Shown here piece after piece: positions 12,401 through 20,550 of a DNA stretch of 64,000 nucleotides. Both the position numbers and the translations under genes were made by a program. The notes beneath the pieces were generated by a model. That model saw only the letters and a list, made by a program, of their open reading frames with translations, did not search any database and was not told the origin of the DNA. Positions within the stretch are counted from its first letter, which is position 1. The number at the start of each line of letters is the position of its first letter. The stretch comes from Oikopleura dioica (lineage: Eukaryota; Chordata; Appendicularia; Copelata; Oikopleuridae): assembly GCA_907165135.1 (NCBI GenBank), contig OU015567.1:6825001-6889000 (forward strand), written 5' to 3'.

Positions 12401-13092
12401 AGTTCGAGGATGAAAGATGAGCCGAGCAATTCGTCAGAGCGTCCACTTCAGTTGGACAAGGAAGACGAGGAGGTGCTATAATGTGTTACCTGTGATGACT
12501 TGGCTGATTATTGCCGCCCCAGCTACTTGTTTGAAAGGACCTGATGGAGGTTTTAACGGCTCGAGTGTCACTAGAATTGTTTTCGGCTGAACTTTGCTCT
12601 AGCGGCCGAGCAATTTGCCACCGAACTTGATCAACTTTAGAACTGCGCAATTTGAATTTAAAATATGGACGAAGTTTAATACCATCTTACAACTTTGTTT
12701 TTGCTCGAAAGGATGATTTTTAATCAACGTAATCAAATAACGGTTCACAAGCGCGCTGGACACTTGACCAAAGAATTTCTTGAAGAAATTTAGACAACAC
12801 TAGAATGTTCAATTCCAGCGAGAGTTTCATATAAATAAACATCAACAAGTTGCGTTCGACGAAACTAAAGTTCGTTGAAACGATCAAAGTTACCCTAGAA
12901 ACGCGGCAACCTGTGTAAAAACCTGAGTCAGGTTTTTACACAGGTTGCCGAGTCCAGGTTCAAAATGGGCCATTTTCTCGGTTTTTTTTCAAAGAAAAAT
13001 TACCAGAAAAACATGTTGAAAAACCTCTTCCTGGAGTAGTAAACAGCATTGACAACTCCAAGGGATAAACTCAGCGCCCTGAGGAGCTTCAT
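3458..13092 (-). CDS. Secreted fibrillin/LTBP-like matrix protein with TB and EGF domains
   Basis: Starts at 13092 with a signal peptide (MKLLRALSLSLGVVNA) and ends at 3458. Order: Ser/Asn-rich N-terminus; a CCRGW cysteine motif like the fibrillin/LTBP N-terminus (exon 12024-11927); Ser/Pro-rich exon; TB domain 1 split over 11572-11438 and 11032-10945; Ser-rich regions; TB2 near 9740; Thr-rich mucin tracts; repeated CxxxDCGxPE motifs; EGF domains (about 7250-6961, 6338-6176, 6133-6042); TB3 6783-6578; TB4 6538-6382; TB5 split over 6001-5839 and 4155-4058; acidic Ser/Asp exon 4006-3704; terminal EGF 3595-3458. TB domains carry the CCC core and W-G of the family, which binds latent growth factors or builds microfibrils. 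Most introns are short GT-AG. Junctions near 9929-9807, 9061-9011 and 8580-8510 have no clean solution, so two or three genes cannot be excluded, but repeated motifs on both sides favour one. Confidence 0.7.
4524..5742 (+). CDS. Tetraspanin, 260 aa, nested in an intron of the matrix gene
   Basis: Six exons (4524-4572, 4618-4800, 4840-4952, 4995-5079, 5352-5516, 5555-5742) give 261 codons with closed phases. The product has the tetraspanin plan: short N-terminus, membrane segment 1 (LITICSFISLISGSLLLGIG), segment 2 (FTLIGVGIYIAITATTG), Cys-rich link (CLACNVRK), segment 3 (HSILSVIAFTILVSGGVLLL), a large extracellular loop with the diagnostic CCG motif plus CC and two more cysteines, and segment 4 (LIIGILSFACLEILAAILSC). 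Tetraspanins organise membrane microdomains with integrins and signalling proteins. The whole gene lies inside intron 4156-5838 of the opposite-strand matrix gene. Intron 4 is long (272 bp) for this genome. The start is the first ATG after GAAAATTAAGAG. Confidence 0.9.
5814..5819 (+). promoter_or_regulatory. AATAAA poly(A) signal of the nested tetraspanin
   Basis: AATAAA 71 bp after the tetraspanin stop and only about 20 bp before the matrix-gene exon that begins (on this strand) at 5839, so the nested gene appears to end inside the host intron. Confidence 0.6.
7495..7630 (-). repeat. Poly-threonine (mucin-like) codon repeat in the matrix gene
   Basis: A run of ACN codons on the minus strand encodes more than 20 consecutive threonines flanked by Pro/Ser/Arg-rich sequence (RPTRRPATRRTTRITT on one side). 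Such tracts are typical O-glycosylation sites in secreted proteins. Codon choice varies between ACA, ACT, ACC and ACG, so it is a real protein repeat and not pure triplet slippage. A second tract lies at 8700-8800. Confidence 0.8.
8510..8580. other. 71-bp AT-rich insert with 8-bp inverted repeats interrupting the matrix reading frame
   Basis: The insert is bounded by GGGTTATT and AATAACCC, an exact inverted repeat. It contains an in-frame stop on the minus strand. The coding frames on both sides belong to the same repeat-rich protein and rejoin if about 69 bp are removed, but no GT-AG or GA-AG choice does this. It may be a non-canonical intron born from a small inverted-repeat element, or the junction between two genes (AATAAA on the minus strand lies inside it). 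Confidence 0.45.
8700..8800 (-). repeat. Second poly-threonine tract in the matrix gene
   Basis: About 20 threonines with one serine, bordered by RTTRPP and RRRRTRPTRRPTTK. Same codon mixing as the tract at 7495-7630; the two tracts are separated by repeats of the CxxxDCGxPE motif. Confidence 0.75.
9011..9061. other. 51-bp AT-rich insert with 7-bp inverted repeats interrupting the matrix reading frame
   Basis: Bounded by GGATAAA and TTTATCC. The minus-strand frame stops inside it (TAA), and the Cys/Gln-rich frame on the other side resumes only if 50 or 53 bp are removed; the 53-bp choice would be an AT-AG intron. Same organisation as the 8510-8580 insert in the same gene. Confidence 0.45.
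11033..11437 (-). other. 405-bp stop-free intron splitting TB domain 1
   Basis: The intron starts gtcaga and ends tttcag. Its removal joins CCATV to GKAWG, the normal core of a TB domain, so it is an intron. It is 405 bp, an exact multiple of three, and has no stop in the host frame, so retention would insert 135 residues into the domain. Confidence 0.5.
12904..12950. repeat. 47-bp near-perfect palindrome, minimal copy of the stem-loop MITE termini
   Basis: Two exact 23-bp inverted arms beginning CGGCAACCTGTGT and separated by a single base. The arms equal the terminal inverted repeats of the larger stem-loop MITE family, without the internal hairpins. It lies in intron 1 of the matrix gene. 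Confidence 0.8.
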
Positions 13093-13460
13093 CTTCTCCC
13101 AAGTTTGAAAGTTGAAAAGAAAAGTGGTTCTTCTTGACCCTCTCTCTTGCTGAAAAAGAACTGCACCCGCTGCTGGATCTAGATCAAATTCAGGCGGCCG
13201 CTGCGAGGACACTTTAGTAAACAGACTTCTGCAAACAACAAACAGGCATCAACAATGATCAAAACTAGTTAGTTCAGGCACGTGCCCAAGAAGATTTTGA
13301 TCATGTAACCGTGCCAAAGGTCAAATTCACGGATTACATGGGAACATGCCGTTTATTCTCTTCTAAGTCTTTTACTTACAGTTCACAAGTTCTCTGGAAA
13401 AAAAGGAAGAAATTGAACTTTTGTCAAAATGTGCTGAATTCGTCCTCTAGCGCGGGGTAA

Positions 13461-13682
13461 TTGGAAGATCCAACAAAAAGTAAAACTTGGCTCAGACCGG
13501 CTAGTTATCCTTTCTTCAAAAAATTCACAATCATCAGGAACCTTCTTCAAAACGCCCATCAATCTTTTCCTATTGCCCGCCGATCCAGACTCGATTATAT
13601 AAAATCAATCAAATCTACATATAAAAAGGTTCAAGAATTAGATCTCCATAGGGGGCAATTCTGGGCTCGACAACCTGCGTAG
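13461..13682 (+). CDS. Possible small protein exon ending inside a MITE
   Basis: A 73-codon open frame with protein-like composition (for example TIIRNLLQNAHQSFP, RLDYIKSIKSTYKKV). The helical basic pattern recalls LYR-motif mitochondrial proteins, but I could not confirm this. There is no ATG at the start, so it would be a downstream exon; an upstream frame beginning MGTCRLFSSK at 13333 could supply the start, but no good splice pair was found. The last residues and the stop come from the stem-loop MITE that begins near 13662, so the element may have truncated it. A second frame here is also open, which lowers confidence. Confidence 0.25.
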   Translation: MEDPTKSKTWLRPASYPFFKKFTIIRNLLQNAHQSFPIARRSRLDYIKSIKSTYKKVQELDLHRGQFWARQPA

Positions 13683-13868
13683 AAAACGTGAATCAGGGTT
13701 TGAAAAAGCTAAAATGAAAAGCCGCTGCGCGGCTTTTAAAAAAACGAAGCCGCAGAGCGGCTTTGCTAATATTACAATTTCAGTATATCAAAAATTCTAG
13801 CGAAGCCGCTTTGCGGCTTCTTTTTTAAAAAAGCCGCTGTGCGGCTTTTTATTTCAGATCTTTCAGAG
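13662..13868. mobile_element. Stem-loop MITE copy (AAGCCGC hairpin family), right end decayed
   Basis: Left end GGGCTCGACAACCTGCGTAG, then two inverted pairs of AAGCCGC...GCGGCTT hairpins. The right terminus has diverged. Non-coding, no transposase. Confidence 0.75.
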
Positions 13869-14358
13869 AAAAAAGAGCTGTAAATTGGACTGATTGGGCG
13901 TGACTGTTTTAGAAGTACAGTTTTGTGAAATTTTTTTTGTTATAATTCAAATATTTGTTATGTGGGAAAAATTTGAAAAAAGGGTTTTTAGAGCGCTAAG
14001 TTTCTCATAATTACCTTTCAGTACGTGTCGATTATTCGGGCTAAGTATGCGACCTCGGAGAGAGGGTTGGCCAGCATTGATAATCATGTGATGTCACGTG
14101 GAAACTCTCTCTTTCCGGAAGTAAGTCCTTCTATCAGAAAAACTAGAATAATTATTTAAAGAATTTTCCTTCTAATGTTTGATTATACTTTTTAATTAAG
14201 AAAGGTTCAATAAAAAGGTGCATCATATTGATGAAGCTCTCCGATTTTATCAGAAATTTTTTTGATCACGTGACTATCGCTTCTAGAATGTTTATGAGGA
14301 TTTGTTTTTAGGTTGACCGGACTTAGCTATGGAATCAGATTCTTCTAAGTTTCTACAA
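13869..14358. other. Spacer, no gene seen
   Basis: AT-rich sequence between a MITE and the small PWWP-like gene. It may hold that gene's 5' UTR and promoter; two GTAAG-like donors are present but no open frame was found. Confidence 0.4.
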
Positions 14359-14718
14359 TGGTAAGTTCTAAAAAAACCCAAAAATAATATTTTTACATGG
14401 AAGAGTATTGATAGCTCTTACTAATACAAATTATAATTATAATTTAATTGAATTATCTAATTTATTAAGCTCACTCGAGGACGCAACAAAACACCCGAAA
14501 ATCACAAATACCAGATTGGGGACCTGGTATGGGACGCTTGGGGGTCCGCTGCCGCCGAAATCCTGGTAAGAAGCAATGGTGAATTACTCGTTTTATTTTT
14601 CGTTTTTTAGGAAATCGGCGAAGAAAAAATGCTCCTCCAGTACTCCAGCTCTTTCAAGGCCAATATCGCATCGCGAAAATTGAAGTATATCTCCCCATAT
14701 GATGGTCCTTTCAATTAA
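14359..14718 (+). CDS. Small PWWP/Tudor-like protein, 68 aa
   Basis: Three exons: 14359-14361 (only the ATG, directly followed by gtaagt), 14470-14565 and 14611-14718; 69 codons in closed phase. The product has a short basic start (LTRGRNKTPENHK), then YQIGDLVWDAWGSAAAEIL and a beta-rich tail ending KLKYISPYDGPFN. GDLVW-A-WG followed by alternating hydrophobics resembles the first strands of PWWP or Tudor-type reader domains, but at 68 residues it is a minimal version; this is a weak similarity, not an assignment. An upstream ATG at 14327 opens a different frame that also stays open through all three exons (66 aa), so which frame is used is not certain. No signal peptide. Confidence 0.5.
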
Positions 14719-15863
14719 TAATTTCTACTGTAACTTCTCTTCATTCCTTATTTATTCATTCTGTATTCAAATTTCCAACATGTTTTTCATCCAATTTTGC
14801 CCTGGTTCCTTCTTTCATTTTCGTTTTTTTTTCACTAGAAATCTGTAGAAAAATAGATGTTTTCCCACGTTTTTGTTCAGCAAAAGGGATGATTTTCCGT
14901 GTTCGGGAATTCTCTGAACATGTCAAAAGCGAAGGGAAAAGTAAAATTGATGGAATCTTTACGTACGGCTAGCGGATTCTTGAGAACTCTCTCGGCTTAG
15001 CCTTTTTTAACTGAAAACGAAATTGTATTTCTGAATTTAGAAAAAGCTTGAGAAGAAGAACACTCTCCCGCTGGTTCATTAATCCGACGTCACAGTCGTT
15101 TGATTCCACTTACTGAGATCCGCGAACTTTGAGATCCAAAAATCTCGTTGAGCTGAACTTTCACGTTATCCGCGAAAATCGAATCGAAAATCAAACGTTT
15201 CCCAAATCATTATCTTTTTTTAACAACACACTTTTCTTGAACACTTTTCTCTCGAACTGATAAAAAGATGAACTTGCGGGCAAAAATATTTGCAGTAGAA
15301 AAGGTCGAATATTTACGTCAGCATTTGACCTGAAAGTTTCTACACGTGACCCGGCTAATTGCTACCGTAGAAAACTCTATGCTCCGGAAAGTTATGAAAA
15401 TTAAGGATACGGTGCAAAACATTAGGGTTCCGATTCTAGCTCTAATTCGACCCTTATCACTTATTATCAGTTTCAAGCTTCGTCTCTACTGGGTTATTCC
15501 TGCTGATAACTTCTCAGGGGTCAACTTGATAAGAAAGTGCTTTCGTAAGACCCTTCTTGTGACCTGAAAATTAGGAGAAATCATGATGAAGTCACTTTAT
15601 CTCGATCATATGAGCCGAGGAAAAACGCAAAATCATGGTGCCCGCCTTGAATTTGATACATTCAAAGCGTCAAATTCGAAGCTGCTTGTCGAATGTCACG
15701 TGTAGTTACAATGTAGCATTGGTAGAGTTAACTTTTGTGCACTTCTTGATGCACTTACGTAGCTCCACTTGTGGGGAGGGGTCATTTTCAACTTGATGTG
15801 GTTGGCGCGGAATTGTTTCTAAAAGTCTTGATTTCGATCGATCTTCAATCAAATCTTCAAGAA
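14719..15863. other. Intergenic, nothing clear
   Basis: AT-rich sequence with a weak open frame near 15382-15567 on the plus strand (hydrophobic and basic, 61 codons) that I do not accept as a gene. No repeat family member was recognised. Confidence 0.4.
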
Positions 15864-16307
15864 ATGTCTTGGTCTTCGGAAGACAGGAAAAGGATGAAAG
15901 AAACCCTTCGAATACTGGAAGAATTGTTTAATACAGGAGTAAGAAATGAAATCCCGCTGCCGCAGAAAAAAGCAGTGGTCCATTCAAATGATGTAATCGT
16001 AGAAGAGCCAGCAGCAGGTCAGCAATCATCATCAGCCTTGAAGCAGCTCCGATGGCTGCGATGGCGCCAAAGCGCGCTCGCCATCGATGATGAGCGCGTT
16101 TCGCGATCACGAGCGCTCCCATTCCCAAAGTGCTTTTGCTTTTATAGAGCAGCGCGTGAACTCAAACCGGAGTCCATCGTTTTTTTACAAGAAGCTTTTT
16201 ACCTTTGCGCAGAGAGAGATTTAAATCGCCATGAAGTTATTTCTCCAGCTAGCCGGCGCGTGCGGCTTAATGTCCGCTCAAATGACAAACAGTCAGCCAA
16301 AGAGTGA
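15864..16307 (+). CDS. Hypothetical open frame overlapping the protease start
   Basis: An ATG-initiated frame of 147 codons. The first 27 residues look protein-like and amphipathic (SEDRKRMKETLRILEELF), followed by a good donor-like GGA|gtaaga at about 15938. The rest is less convincing, contains the TATA-like element of the protease gene (near 16141) and overlaps its signal peptide in another frame. It could be the first exon of an unseen gene, a 5' leader frame of the protease transcript, or chance. Confidence 0.25.
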   Translation: MSWSSEDRKRMKETLRILEELFNTGVRNEIPLPQKKAVVHSNDVIVEEPAAGQQSSSALKQLRWLRWRQSALAIDDERVSRSRALPFPKCFCFYRAARELKPESIVFLQEAFYLCAERDLNRHEVISPASRRVRLNVRSNDKQSAKE

Positions 16308-17943
16308 GCCGTTTTCGTACTTGTCCCAAATGGTCTCCAATCATCAGCTGGAATTCGGAGGAGAATGGCAGGTAAATGCTAAATTTCCTGAAATCAAGGA
16401 AGAGAATCCTAACTTTTTGACCTTTTCCAGCTGAAATATGTGATTCCTCAAGTAATCAACAGCCGCAAACTCGCCCTACAAAGAATCAAAAAAGCGGAGC
16501 GAGAAAGAATCCGAAAGTTGAGAAAGCAACCACGTGTTCGCCGAGAAACGACGAGTAATCGAGTCATTGGCGGCTTCGACGTTGTTGATAATTCCTGGCA
16601 GTTTATGGTCGATATCGGCGGCTTATGCGGAGGGAGCTTGATTTCGAACAGATTTGTGCTCACTGCTGCGCATTGCTGCCAAAAAGCATCGTTTGATTAT
16701 ATGATCTTGCGAATCGGCATCAGGTAAGGGTTAGGGTTAAGGCCAATCCATGATAATTTTCCTAGGAGTTTGAGCGATACCGCAAACTCGGTCAATCGCC
16801 GCGCCGAGAAGAAGGTAATTCATCCCGACTTCCAGCCAGAAAAGCTCACTAACGACATTTGCCTGGTCCTTCTAAACGAGCCGGTCGATTTTGATGAACG
16901 AATCCAGGCAATCGCCCTTCCGGGCCACGAAGAGGGAATTTTCGACGGCGAAACGCACGGATTCGTAGCCGGCTGGGGTTTGACAGGTATGATAGGCTCC
17001 GCGAGCTATGGAGAGCTTCTTCCGACGCAGTTGAAAAATGCGATGGTGCCGCTGGTAAGTGATTCTAGCTGTAAGAGCAGCTACTCGGGCATTGTCGATA
17101 CAGAAACTTCCTTCTGTGCGGGAGACAATCAAACAGACACTTGTACGTTTGACTCTGGCGGACCTCTGGTTGTCCTCAAGCAGCGAAATAGCAAGTACAG
17201 GGACCATGTCGCCATTCTGGCCGGAATTACTTCTTGGGGAGAAGGATGCGCTGTCGATAAAAAACCGGGAGTGTACACCAGAGTCCAGCACTATCTAGAG
17301 TAAGATATATACTGTTGATTAGTTGATGTATATTTGTTCTTTAGTTGGATCGAAGAAACAAGGCAATCACTCGATGCTAATGCAGTTTCTTGCGGAAATA
17401 TCGCCCAGTTTGTTGACGTAAGAAAAAGTTTTCCATTGCAAAGTTTTCTAAATGACTGTTATTAAAGCCAAACTCGCCCGTGCCGATTGAGTGGAAATGC
17501 TCATCGATGGATGAGCAGTGCTGGCTGCACTGCCCAGCTGGTTATGTTCCCTCCCTCATTTCAGTCAGGTGCCGAGGTCAGCGCACTTGGATATCGGCGA
17601 TCGGCCAAAACATTCCGAAGCAGGTACTTTTTCTCTAAGAGCAGTCCAATATTGAAGAGAACGCGACTTCTAATTTGAACAAAATTTCTAGTCTCTGACC
17701 TGCGAGCCCCAAAGCAACGTACAGTCGACCGAATGCGGCACTCTGGATGGATATGCCGAGACTGGACGAGATCATCTTTTTGATCAGACGAAGATTGATG
17801 CTCGCTGCAACAGTCATGGAGAATGCCTGTTTTATTGCAAAGGAACGGAAGTCAGAGCCACGGGCATGTTTTACACGCGGTGCAAAACGAAGTCGAAAAG
17901 CTGGAAGGAACGGGTTAATGATCAATTTTCCCACCAAAATTAA
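16231..17943 (+). CDS. Secreted trypsin-like serine protease with C-terminal CCP-like modules, Gly193 replaced by Phe
   Basis: Six exons (16231-16371, 16431-16723, 16766-17299, 17345-17417, 17468-17623, 17692-17943) close to 483 codons. Signal peptide MKLFLQLAGACGLMSAQ; basic propeptide; activation site R|VIGG; catalytic His in LTAAHC, Asp in NDICLV, Ser in DSGGP; Asp189 (trypsin specificity) and SWGEGC present. The oxyanion-hole Gly193 of the usual GDSGGP is Phe (TFDSGGP), which should weaken or abolish catalysis, so this may be a pseudoprotease or one with changed activity. Two Cys-rich regions follow (about residues 350-400 and 400-482) resembling CCP/sushi modules. A TTTATAGA TATA-like box lies about 90 bp upstream of the ATG. 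Poly(A) AATAAA at 18218. Confidence 0.88.
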
Positions 17944-18217
17944 GGAGAGCTAAAATTTGAACCCTTGAAAAGCCTCGACCACGAATCGTCCAAGAACCAA
18001 CCTGCTAAAAGCTCGACCCTTCTTTTTTACATAACTCCATTCCAGATAATTTTTACAGAACGCATCTTAAATTTCAAAACACAGCTGTACATATTTATAT
18101 ATTTCAATTTTACTGATGAGATAAAGCAGTAAAATGCGAGTGCCACATTTGGTCATCAAAAACAACAAGAATCGAAGAAGAAAATACTTTGAGCCATCTT
18201 TTCTGTACATATTATAC

Positions 18218-18223
18218 AATAAA
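18218..18223 (+). promoter_or_regulatory. AATAAA poly(A) signal of the trypsin-like gene
   Basis: AATAAA about 275 bp after the protease stop. On the other strand an AATAAA (complement of 18234-18239) would serve the convergent RING gene, so the two 3' ends almost meet. Confidence 0.5.
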
Positions 18224-18398
18224 AAGCTTATTCTATTTATTGAAATAATGCAAGAGGTTCAATCTCAGTCCTCTTGATTCAGACACATTTGAGGGATTTT
18301 TTTGTTTTATTTTTCAATTTGATAAATGATATTTACTCGACGATAGAGATCGGAGCTCTGTGCAAATTTCGATAGTGAACTAAAAGACAGCGAAGGGC

Positions 18399-19436
18399 TC
18401 AATGTGTTTTGTAGACATTGTTGTCAGCAAAGTCGGCGCGGCAATTCGGGCATTTTTTGTCTGAAAGGGCTGAGATACAGTTGAAGCAGAATTTGTGCGC
18501 GCAAGGAATGATGATCGCCTCTGGGCGCTCATCATCGTACGGATGGAGGCAGATTCTGCATTGATGCTTCTCATTCACTTCCTTCTGCCTCGCCTTCTTT
18601 GGTGCAATCTCATTTTCTGAAAAATTTAATCATTGATTATTGAATATTTTGATCCTACCGAAAGCTCTATTATCTATCTTTGCAACTGTTCTGGCGGCGA
18701 TAAAAAGACGCTTTTGAATTTTCCTGCGCCACTCTTTTTTGGTTTCGAGCTTTTTCTCTGCTGCTGCACATTTGTCTTCTGCGATTGTAAGTTCACTTTT
18801 GGCATCATCAAGTTGCCACTCCAACATTCTGACTTTTTCTTTTGCATCGTACATAGCGAATTGAGAATCATAAGATTCTTTTATAAAAGGCTTTTCGTCC
18901 TGTTTCGCTTGTTTGTAAAGCTTTTGCATAAGCACACATTCTTCTTCCTTCTCTAAGAAAAGATTGACATTGAGTAGGCTAAGAAATTATCAATTTTCGA
19001 ATTTATATAATATTTTATCATTTATTACCGGCTGTGATTTCTCTGTTCAAAGCGGTGTCGCAACATGATCCAACATAAAATTCATGATAAGAGAGTTTAT
19101 CCGCCTCACAGTTTCTCGCGGGACATTTGAAGGTTGCGTCGGTGGCTTGAAATTTCGCCGAAGATTTGGGATATTTCTTCTCTTTGCATTCACTGCAAAT
19201 GCGTTTTCCTCGGATTTCGGCAGTTGAATCAACAGCACTACAAATTATTTATAGAGGAATATATTATTATATATTATAAATTATATATAATATATAATAT
19301 ATTATATAATGATCTATTAGATCATAATTATTTATTTTATCGAACTCAACTATTTACACTCATGGCATTGGCCATAAGTGCCATACGAAGTAACATCACG
19401 AGGGTATGGAACAGGAAGTATATCGGCTTTCTGCAT
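18399..19436 (-). CDS. RING-finger (C3HC4) protein with coiled coil, likely E3 ubiquitin ligase
   Basis: Four minus-strand exons (19436-19360, 19237-19029, 18952-18659, 18616-18399) total 266 codons. The C-terminus has a complete RING: CRICLHPYDD, then PCAHKFCFNC and CPNCRADF, spaced as C3HC4, so it should bind two zinc ions and recruit an E2. Before it lies a coiled coil of about 90 residues (LEWQLDDAKSELTIAEDKC and following). The N-terminal part has further cysteine pairs (CHD, CSEC, CPARNC, SCC) that could form another zinc site. No signal or membrane segment. Intron 1 has a weak donor (GA|gtgtaa) and is filled by an AT palindrome. Ends convergent with the protease gene. Family beyond RING unknown. 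Confidence 0.82.
19245..19320. repeat. AT-rich palindromic tract in RING gene intron
   Basis: Nearly pure A/T sequence of overlapping ATATTATA/TATAATAT palindromes; can form a hairpin. No coding. Confidence 0.6.
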
Positions 19437-19574
19437 ACCAGATTCTCTATGAGATGATTTGTAGAAATTCAACCTGACGGTATCCTCTCGATATAATTTG
19501 ACCACTCAGAAAGCAGCTCTCTGAGTCATTAAAATATATTCTCGAAATGAAACATTTATTTGGCGAAAAACGCT

Positions 19575-19785
19575 TATTCGATTTATTGAAATCATGGAAG
19601 TGTGTAATCATATCGGACAGTTTTATTGTGGCAGTTTTGCAATTTTAGCTGGAGGAGAGTCTTCGTCGATGATGATTTTCTCGAGCGCCTTTCGATTTTT
19701 CGACGATTTCGAAGATGGTGAGCTTTCGTCCTTGTCCCACTTCAGCTTTGCTCGGCGATTTTGGAAGCATGTGATCACCTAAACA
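19575..19785 (-). pseudogene. Duplicated last exon of Lbx (homeobox fragment)
   Basis: About 190 bp nearly identical to the Lbx terminal exon and 3' flank at 23460-23662: same FQNRRAKLK and SPPAKIAKLPQ ends and even the flanking TTTATTGAAATCATGG. It carries missense changes in the homeodomain, including the invariant Trp48 to Cys (VITCFQNRR) and Arg to Trp after AKLK. No upstream homeodomain exons are present. A dead partial duplicate. Confidence 0.85.
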
Positions 19786-19799
19786 ACAGCTATGTTGTT

Positions 19800-19870
19800 T
19801 ACATCAGCCATCGGCCAAAACATTCCGATTTGCAAGACGAAGTCGAAAAGCTGGAAGGAACGGGTAAATG
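19800..19870 (+). pseudogene. Chimeric fragment of the upstream trypsin-like gene
   Basis: The sequence matches two separate exons of the 16231-17943 gene joined together: the end of exon 5 (ATCGGCCAAAACATTCCGA) and part of exon 6 (ACGAAGTCGAAAAGCTGGAA). The intron and about 190 bp of exon 6 between them are missing. It directly abuts the Lbx fragment, so both were probably captured in one rearrangement. An open frame runs on into the following repeats to 20166 but shows no protein signature. Confidence 0.8.
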
Positions 19871-20095
19871 AACGGCGTTCGCAAATTACGAACGGCGTTC
19901 GCAAAATCGAAAAATTTTTGCCCGAAAATCGTTCACAACTTTTTTCAAAATGTGTCCCAGCGGTAGAAAAAGACTGCTCCTGCAAAGCCAATGAGTTCTC
20001 TACAAGAAAATTCGCGAAGCGCACACTCACGGCAAAATTTTTTTCTCGTTGCGAACGGCGTTCGCAAGATTACGAACGGCGTTCGCAAATTGGCA
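19868..20095. repeat. Four copies of a 15-16 bp GAACGGCGTTCGCAA motif
   Basis: The motif CGAACGGCGTTCGCAA occurs as two close pairs, at about 19870-19905 and 20056-20092. Each copy is almost self-complementary (GCGAACG/CGTTCGC). Spacing within each pair is about 20 bp. Could be binding sites or the remains of a tandem repeat. Confidence 0.7.
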
Positions 20096-20550
20096 AGTTG
20101 AAATTGCGAACAAAGCCGCCCTACACCCAAATTTGCCACTCACATGTTTCTGAAGATGGAATTTAATTCGGAAAGCTCAAACAAATAAACAAAAAGAATT
20201 ATAAAACAAGATGTCAACACCAAGAGAGGTAGTTTTGACAAAGAAAAATCAATATTTTTACCGATATTAGGGCAAACTCGTCAATTTTCGGCGAAAAGTA
20301 CAATTTTCAAATGGAATTTTGAGGGTGTTAGAGTCGAGATAGACCCCCAAAAAGAATCCACATCCCAGAATCCATTTCTGGGGTCCAAATTATAAAATTC
20401 CGAAATACGATTTTTCGAAAAAAACTGACGGGGGGGGGGTCGGTCCTTAAAATCTTACGCTCGTAAAAAGGTCGTTAATGCCGTAAATGTAAAGATTTCA
20501 TCAGACTTGTTAAAACGCTTTTCCTCAGAGAGCAAAATTAAAAAGAGAGA

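Noticed and set aside
15928-16128. Ala/Leu-rich minus-strand frame
   Set aside because: Shadow of the plus-strand sequence; no start context or partner exon.
16724-16745. Telomere-like GGGTTAGGGTTA in the protease intron
   Set aside because: Only two units, inside a normal short intron; chance is enough.
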